Shown: in pieces, positions 6,336 through 10,130 of the stretch
How positions within the stretch are numbered: the stretch's first letter is position 1
How the letters are laid out: each line of letters begins with the position of its first letter
Origin: Pedosphaera sp.
Lineage (GTDB): Bacteria > Verrucomicrobiota > Verrucomicrobiia > Limisphaerales > SIAT01
DNA: 10,130 bases
Assembly: GCA_009691645.1 (NCBI GenBank)
Contig: SIAT01000054.1
Span: 1 to 10,130, forward strand
Reading direction: 5' to 3'
The notes under the pieces: model-generated
The model's database searches: none
Seen by the model: only the letters and a program-made list of their open reading frames with translations
What the model was told of the DNA's origin: nothing
Program-made: the position numbers and the translations under genes

Positions 6336-7484
6336 TCAATACTTCGGCACGCGATGATCAATCTCATCCGCCCACGCGGCGATGCCGCCCTTCACGCTTT
6401 TAGCATACTTGAAGCCCTGTTCCTTCAGAAACTTCACCGCCTTGAGCGAACGCATGCCGCTCTTGCAGTGCACGTAGAGATGCTGGTTCGGATCCAACTC
6501 GGTGAAGCGCTGCGGCAACGAACCCAGCGGAATGATCGGCACGCCGGCGACATGGGCGATCTGGCACTCGTCCGGCTCGCGTACGTCGATGACCTTGATG
6601 CCAAGCTTCGGATTGTCGAGCGCCTTCTTCATTTCCTGCACCGTCACCTCGTCAGGATTCTGCGTCGGCGTGGCCGGTTCGGGCGTGATGCCGCAGAACT
6701 GCTCGTAGTCAATCAGCTTGGTGATCGTCGGCGTGTCGCCGCAAACGGGACACTGCGGATCGCGGCGGAGCTTCAACTCGCGGAACTTCATGTCGAGCGC
6801 ATTGAAAAGCATCAAGCGGCCGACGAGCGAGGTGCCTTTGCCCAAGGCAAGCTTCAGTATCTCTGTGGTCTGGATGCAGCCGATGATGCCCGGCAACACG
6901 CCCAGCACGCCACCCTCGGCGCAGCTCGGCACCATCCCCGGCGGCGGCGGCTCCGGATAAAGGCAGCGGTAACACGGCCCGCCCAAGTGCGGGGCAAACA
7001 CGCTGGCCTGCCCGTCGAAGCGGAAGATGGAACCGTACACGTTCGGCTTCTTGAGCAGCACGCAGGCGTCGTTGGTCAGATAACGCGTTGGGAAATTATC
7101 CGTGCCATCCACCACGATGTCGTACTTGGCGATGATCTCGAGAGCGTTCTCGCTGGAGAGGCGGATGTTGTGGATCACCACCTCCACGCCGGGATTGAGA
7201 TTGGCGATGGTTTCCTTGGCTGATTCAGCTTTGAGCCGGCCGACATCCGGCGTGCCGTGCAGAAGTTGGCGCTGGAGATTCGAGAAATCCACCGTGTCGA
7301 AGTCCACGATGCCGATGCGGCCCACGCCCGCCGCGGCGAGATACATCGCGATCGGCGAACCCAGCCCGCCCGCGCCGATGCAGAGCACGCTAGCGGCTTT
7401 GATGCGTTTCTGGCCGGCCAATCCGACCTCGGGCAGAATCAGGTGCCGCGAGTAACGGCGGATTTCATCGTTGTTCAATTCCAT
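6336..7484 (-). CDS. moeZ: MoeB/ThiF-type sulfur-carrier adenylyltransferase fused to rhodanese (MoeZ-like)
   Basis: A 382-residue E1-like enzyme. The N-terminal ThiF/MoeB domain (about 1-250) shows ATP-binding GAGGLGSPIA (37-46), DFDTVDFSNLQRQLLH (61-76) with the Arg and Asp of the active site, VDGTDNFPTR (125-134), two zinc-binding Cys pairs (Cys171/Cys174 in CYRC, Cys245/Cys248 in CPVC) and a possible thioester Cys188 in PSCAEGG. A rhodanese domain follows (about 280-382) with IDVREPDEC (299-307) and the active-site loop HCKSGMRS (339-346, Cys340). Such fusions (MoeZ, MOCS3, Uba4) adenylate the C-terminus of ubiquitin-like carriers such as MoaD, ThiS or CysO and load sulfur on it. No carrier gene is in the window, so the pathway (molybdopterin, thiamine, cysteine or tRNA thiolation) is undecided. 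The frame is open upstream to 7598, but homology starts at ATG 7484 (MELNNDEIRRYSRH). It is the first gene of the minus-strand run. Confidence 0.95.
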   Translation of the reverse strand: MELNNDEIRRYSRHLILPEVGLAGQKRIKAASVLCIGAGGLGSPIAMYLAAAGVGRIGIVDFDTVDFSNLQRQLLHGTPDVGRLKAESAKETIANLNPGVEVVIHNIRLSSENALEIIAKYDIVVDGTDNFPTRYLTNDACVLLKKPNVYGSIFRFDGQASVFAPHLGGPCYRCLYPEPPPPGMVPSCAEGGVLGVLPGIIGCIQTTEILKLALGKGTSLVGRLMLFNALDMKFRELKLRRDPQCPVCGDTPTITKLIDYEQFCGITPEPATPTQNPDEVTVQEMKKALDNPKLGIKVIDVREPDECQIAHVAGVPIIPLGSLPQRFTELDPNQHLYVHCKSGMRSLKAVKFLKEQGFKYAKSVKGGIAAWADEIDHRVPKY

Positions 7485-7549
7485 AATCCAAATAAAACTC
7501 CAGCCAGAGTAGTTCAGCCGCGAGTCCGAAAGCAAGCTGCGCACATAAC
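7485..7549. promoter_or_regulatory. Divergent promoter region between moeZ operon and punA-cdd
   Basis: These 65 bp separate two divergent start codons, so promoters for both directions must lie here or within the adjacent 5' ends. On the minus strand TTGCTT could be a -35, but no good -10 follows at 16-18 bp. I see no clear operator, riboswitch or Shine-Dalgarno for either gene. The call rests on gene arrangement alone. Confidence 0.4.
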
Positions 7550-8377
7550 ATGAAGACATCGCCCAAGCCCGCCGTTCAAATCCTGCGTCGCGCCACACCG
7601 CTCCGGCCGCGACTCGCCCTCGTGCTCGGCAGCGGTTTCAACGCCGTGCTCGATCGTGTCGAGATCGCCGCGTGCCTCCCTTATTCCAAACTCCCGGGAT
7701 TTCCTTCGACGCGTGTGACCGGCCACGACGGCCGCGCCATCCTGGGCAAACTTGCCGGTGTGCCGGTGCTCATCCTCAGCGGCCGAGCGCATTACTACGA
7801 AGGCCACGAACTCGCGCGCGTCACCTTCCCCATCCGTGTCCTCGCCGAGTACGGCATCGAATCACTGCTGCTCACGAACGCTGCTGGAGGTATCAATCGG
7901 AAGTTCCATCCCGGCGATTTCATACGACTGACCGACCACATCAATTTCATGGGAGCGAACCCACTACGCGGACCGATAGTCGAGGGTCGCAGCCATTTTG
8001 TGGACCTCACGCAGGTTTATGATCCGGCCCTCGCCACGTTCCTGCAGCGTGCGGCCAAAAGCGCCGGAGCCAAACTTCACGCGGGCGTTTATCTTGCCGT
8101 GAGCGGCCCGAGCTACGAAACTCCGGCGGAAATCCGCGCCTTCGCGAGGCTAGGCGCAGATGCGGTCGGAATGAGTACCGTGCCCGAAGCCATCGTCGCG
8201 CGGCAATGCGGCCTGCGCGTGGCCGGCCTCTCGTGCATCACCAACGCCGCCGCCGGCCAATCCCCGCACGCTCTTTCCCATGCCGAGGTGCTCGCCATGA
8301 GCCGCGCTAGCGGCCAGCGTGCTATGCAATTGCTGGAAAACTTCGCCACACTTTATGCCAAAACAGAAACGGATTGA
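7550..8377 (+). CDS. punA: Purine nucleoside phosphorylase, trimeric PunA/PNP family
   Basis: A 275-residue cytoplasmic enzyme that cleaves purine nucleosides (typically inosine and guanosine) with phosphate into base and ribose 1-phosphate. The size and motifs are those of the trimeric PNP family rather than hexameric DeoD: phosphate-binding LVLGSGF (24-30), GRAHYYEGH (78-86), LTNAAGGIN (108-116), DHINFMGANPLRG (129-141), SGPSYETPAEIR (185-196, Glu190 being the base-contact residue), DAVGMSTVPEAIVARQ (204-219) and TNAAAG (231-236), where Asn232 fits the purine-specificity position that is Asn in enzymes preferring 6-oxopurines. ATG 7550 gives the expected N-terminus; no Shine-Dalgarno is seen. 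The related MTA phosphorylases are the main alternative, but the Asn-type specificity motif favours PNP. It forms a salvage pair with the overlapping cdd. Confidence 0.94.
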   Translation: MKTSPKPAVQILRRATPLRPRLALVLGSGFNAVLDRVEIAACLPYSKLPGFPSTRVTGHDGRAILGKLAGVPVLILSGRAHYYEGHELARVTFPIRVLAEYGIESLLLTNAAGGINRKFHPGDFIRLTDHINFMGANPLRGPIVEGRSHFVDLTQVYDPALATFLQRAAKSAGAKLHAGVYLAVSGPSYETPAEIRAFARLGADAVGMSTVPEAIVARQCGLRVAGLSCITNAAAGQSPHALSHAEVLAMSRASGQRAMQLLENFATLYAKTETD

Positions 8378-8771
8378 TGCCCGCGCACTGGTCGCCGCCG
8401 CCCTCACTGCGCAACGCCGGGCCGTCGCGCCCTATTCGCGGTTCAAAGTGGGCGCAGCGTTGTTGGCAGCTTCCGGCGAAATCATCACGGGCGCGAACGT
8501 GGAGAGTGCCAGCTACGGTCTCTCCTGCTGCGCGGAACGTGTGGCGCTCTTCAAAGCGCTGACGGATGGCACGCACGCCTTCCGCGCCGCGGCGGTCGTC
8601 TCGCCGGGTGGCGTGACGCCTTGTGGCGCCTGCCGCCAACTCCTCGTCGAGTACGCGCGCGACGCCATCCTTTTTATCGCCGACAGCGGCAAGCCGGGCG
8701 TCATCCGCCGTTTTCGCGTGCGCGATTTGTTGCCATCCGCGTTCGTTGATCTTCCCGCTGCCCGTTCATAA
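8355..8771 (+). CDS. cdd: Cytidine deaminase, homotetrameric type
   Basis: A 138-residue enzyme, matching the short tetrameric class (about 130-146 residues). It hydrolyses cytidine and deoxycytidine to uridine and deoxyuridine in pyrimidine salvage. YSRFKVGAAL (27-36) and NVESASYGLSCCAERVAL (48-65) contain the substrate-binding Asn48 and Glu50 and the catalytic CAE (Cys59-Ala-Glu61). PCGACRQLLVEY (89-100) supplies the other zinc ligands, Cys90 and Cys93. LLPSAF (125-130) is the usual C-terminal motif. ATG 8355 (MPKQKRIDA) is chosen; it overlaps the end of punA by 23 nt in another frame, suggesting coupled translation. An upstream in-frame ATG at 8319 would add 12 residues lying wholly inside punA and is less likely. 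No Shine-Dalgarno is seen. Confidence 0.95.
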   Translation: MPKQKRIDARALVAAALTAQRRAVAPYSRFKVGAALLAASGEIITGANVESASYGLSCCAERVALFKALTDGTHAFRAAAVVSPGGVTPCGACRQLLVEYARDAILFIADSGKPGVIRRFRVRDLLPSAFVDLPAARS

Positions 8772-8788
8772 ATGGGAATAACAGTCGA

Positions 8789-8816
8789 TTGACTTAATAA
8801 GTGACCCTGATTTACT
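8789..8816 (+). promoter_or_regulatory. Candidate sigma-70-type promoter of the LysR gene
   Basis: TTGACT (8789-8794, five of six consensus bases) is followed after 16 bp by TTTACT (8811-8816, four of six). The stretch is AT-rich in a GC-rich window. Transcription would begin around 8822-8825, almost at ATG 8826, giving a leaderless or near-leaderless mRNA, which agrees with the missing Shine-Dalgarno. Confidence 0.45.
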
Positions 8817-8817
8817 T
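8792..8817. promoter_or_regulatory. Candidate LysR-type operator (dyad repeats, T-N11-A)
   Basis: AAGT (8799-8802), 11 bases, then ACTT (8814-8817) forms an interrupted dyad with the T-N11-A core typical of LysR-family sites. A second, tight inverted repeat ACTTA-A-TAAGT (8792-8802) shares its right arm. Both overlap the candidate promoter directly upstream of the lysR gene, where negative autoregulation is common in the family. The arms are only 4-5 bp in AT-rich DNA, so chance is possible. Confidence 0.35.
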
Positions 8818-8825
8818 GCGCCCCT

Positions 8826-9701
8826 ATGCAAGTCGAGAGTCTGAAAGTTTTCTGTGATCTAGCCGAAACCGAGAGTTTCACCAAGGCCGCCCAGATCAAC
8901 GACGTGACACAATCGGCCGTCAGCCAGCAGATCAGCTCGCTGGAGAAGCAGTTCAAAGCGCTGCTGATCGAGCGGAGCAAGAAGAAATTCCGCCTCACAC
9001 GCGAGGGTCAGGTTCTGTACGATTACAGCAAGCAGATCGTCCAGACCTACGATTCGCTCCGCCACAAAATCCAAGAGATCAAGGACATCGTTTCCGGCAG
9101 TATTCGCGTCACCACCATCTACTCCATCGGCCTGCACGATCTGCCGCCTTACATCAAGAAATTCCTGAAGGCGCATCCGACCGTGAACATCTCGGTCGAG
9201 TACCGCCGCGCCAGCCAAGTGTACGAGGACGTGCTCGGGAATATCACCGACATCGGCCTCGTCGCTTACCCGAACAAAGATCAACGGCTCGAGATTACAC
9301 CGCTCCCAAAGGATCTCCTCGTGCTCATCTGCCATCCCAGCCACCCTTTTGCAAAGCTCAAGACGGTGAAGCTCGCCGAGCTTCACAACCAGAAGTTCAT
9401 CGGTTTCGAGCCGGACATCCCCACGCGCAAGGCCATCGACAAGATTCTCAAGGACCGCGAAGTCACCGTGAATCACGTCATGGAGTTCGACAACATCGAG
9501 ACCGTGAAGCGTGCGGTAGAGATTGACGCTGGCATCTCCATGGTGCCGCAGGGCACCGTGGTGCAAGAAGTCGCCAAGCACACCCTCGCCCAAGTGGAAA
9601 TCGACGACGCGGATTTCTTCCGCCCGCTCGCCGCTGTCTATAAGAAGAACAAGGTGCTTTCGCCGGCCATGAAGCGGTTCCTCGAACTGCTCAAGGAGTG
9701 A
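8826..9701 (+). CDS. LysR-family transcriptional regulator
   Basis: A 291-residue regulator of standard LysR length. The N-terminal winged helix-turn-helix (about 1-60) has LKVFCDLAETESFTKAAQ (6-23), then the recognition helix region TQSAVSQQISSLEKQF (28-43) and FRLTREGQVLYDYSKQI. A linker helix follows (about 60-90). The C-terminal periplasmic-binding-like effector domain (about 92-290) begins GSIRVTTIYSIG and contains DIGLVAYP, the IGFEPD segment and GISMVPQGTVVQE. The fold is close to the CysB/CysL/CbbR broad group, but the effector cannot be read from the sequence. ATG 8826 has no Shine-Dalgarno and lies just after a candidate promoter with LysR-like dyads. It is on the same strand as cdd, 54 bp downstream, but has its own probable promoter. 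Targets could include its own gene, the neighbours or a distant regulon such as sulfur assimilation; this is speculative. Confidence 0.95.
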   Translation: MQVESLKVFCDLAETESFTKAAQINDVTQSAVSQQISSLEKQFKALLIERSKKKFRLTREGQVLYDYSKQIVQTYDSLRHKIQEIKDIVSGSIRVTTIYSIGLHDLPPYIKKFLKAHPTVNISVEYRRASQVYEDVLGNITDIGLVAYPNKDQRLEITPLPKDLLVLICHPSHPFAKLKTVKLAELHNQKFIGFEPDIPTRKAIDKILKDREVTVNHVMEFDNIETVKRAVEIDAGISMVPQGTVVQEVAKHTLAQVEIDDADFFRPLAAVYKKNKVLSPAMKRFLELLKE

Positions 9702-9709
9702 ACGGCACG

Positions 9710-9728
9710 CCGACTCGATTCGAGCCGG
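9710..9728. terminator. GC-rich hairpin between convergent lysR and aminopeptidase genes
   Basis: CCG-A-CTCG, loop ATT, CGAG-C-CGG forms a seven-pair stem with one A/C mismatch. It fills the 30-bp gap between the lysR stop (9699-9701) and the stop of the convergent aminopeptidase gene (9732-9734). The position fits a bidirectional terminator, but there is no U-tract on either strand, so intrinsic termination would be inefficient. Confidence 0.35.
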
Positions 9729-9731
9729 ACG

Positions 9732-10130
9732 TTACCTCAGATTCTCGGGATTCAGCGCCTTGAGATCGTTCGGCAGGAAGAGGCCGTCCTTGCGGATCAA
9801 CTCGTCGTCGAACCACACTTCGCCCCCGCCCCATTCCTTGCGCTGGATCAGCACCATGTCCCAGTGCACCGCCGAGCGATTGCCGTTGTCGGCCACTTCA
9901 TAAGCCTGCCCCGGCGTGAAGTGCAGCGAGCCGGCGATCTTCTCATCGAACAGGATGTCGCACATCGGCGAGAGAATGTGAGGATTGAATCCGAGACTGA
10001 ACTCGCCGATGTAGCGCGCGCCCGCGTCCGTGTCCAAAATCTCGTTAAGCTTCTTCGTGTTGTTCGCCGTGGCCTTCACGATCTTGCCGTGCTCGAATTC
10101 CAGCCGCACGTTCTCGAACTTGGTGCCCGC
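9732..10130 (-). CDS. M29-family aminopeptidase (leucyl aminopeptidase / aminopeptidase T type), C-terminal part
   Basis: The frame is open to the right edge, so these 132 residues are the C-terminal part of a longer gene (the family is usually 360-410 residues); the GTG near 10109 is internal, not a start. The metal-binding motifs of the thermophilic-type M29 metallopeptidases appear in order: YIGEFSLGFNP, with the Glu ligand, then ILFDEKIAGSLHFTPGQAY, with a His ligand, then RSAVHWDMV, where His and Asp complete the two-metal site. GGGEVWFDDELIRKDGLF follows, as in the family's end. The enzyme would release N-terminal residues from peptides in the cytoplasm. It is convergent with lysR. The stop is TAA 9732-9734. 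Confidence 0.88.
   Translation of the reverse strand, partial: AGTKFENVRLEFEHGKIVKATANNTKKLNEILDTDAGARYIGEFSLGFNPHILSPMCDILFDEKIAGSLHFTPGQAYEVADNGNRSAVHWDMVLIQRKEWGGGEVWFDDELIRKDGLFLPNDLKALNPENLR

Noticed and set aside
5781..7223. A 480-codon plus-strand open frame opposite nusB and moeZ
   Set aside because: Long stop-free antisense frames arise from high GC at third positions. The translation is compositionally odd (His- and Arg-rich), and the minus-strand genes have full family motifs.
7485..7598. Upstream 38-codon extension of the moeZ frame
   Set aside because: It crosses the divergent promoter gap and overlaps the start of punA; family proteins begin at the chosen ATG.

Overview
This is about 10 kb of GC-rich, densely packed bacterial chromosome. 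Gene content and protein style (a ferredoxin-type sulfite/nitrite reductase tail, a cytoplasmic TPR protein, a MoeB-rhodanese fusion, mostly Shine-Dalgarno-less starts) suggest Verrucomicrobiota or a neighbouring PVC lineage. That assignment is an inference from general resemblance, not a database result. The region looks like core housekeeping DNA. I see no insertion sequence, prophage, CRISPR array, toxin-antitoxin pair or defence gene.

Left part (1-2318): the C-terminal end of a probable sulfite/nitrite reductase (+) meets a 473-residue TPR protein (-) tail to tail, 6 bp apart. A 115-bp divergent gap then leads to a complete tRNA-Leu(GAG) with encoded CCA, a weak terminator-like hairpin, and a single-domain Rcp1-like response regulator. 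This regulator carries Gly where the phosphoacceptor Asp should be, and it has the only strong Shine-Dalgarno in the window.

Centre (2339-7484, all minus strand): a tight six-gene run transcribed moeB-rhodanese fusion, nusB, PHP-domain phosphoesterase, ftsY, ribD, ribE. Gaps are 15, 1, 1, 5 and 9 nt, so co-transcription and translational coupling are likely. The run joins sulfur-carrier activation, rRNA antitermination, nucleotide/RNA turnover, membrane protein targeting and riboflavin synthesis. No FMN riboswitch is visible before ribD.

Right part (7550-10130): punA and cdd (+, overlapping by 23 nt) form a nucleoside salvage pair divergent from the moeB operon. A LysR-type regulator (+) follows, with an AT-rich promoter containing a LysR-like dyad (T-N11-A). 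A GC-rich hairpin separates it from the C-terminal part of an M29-family aminopeptidase (-) that runs off the right edge.

The most notable observation is the response regulator lacking its phosphorylatable aspartate. I found no convincing undescribed multi-gene system.
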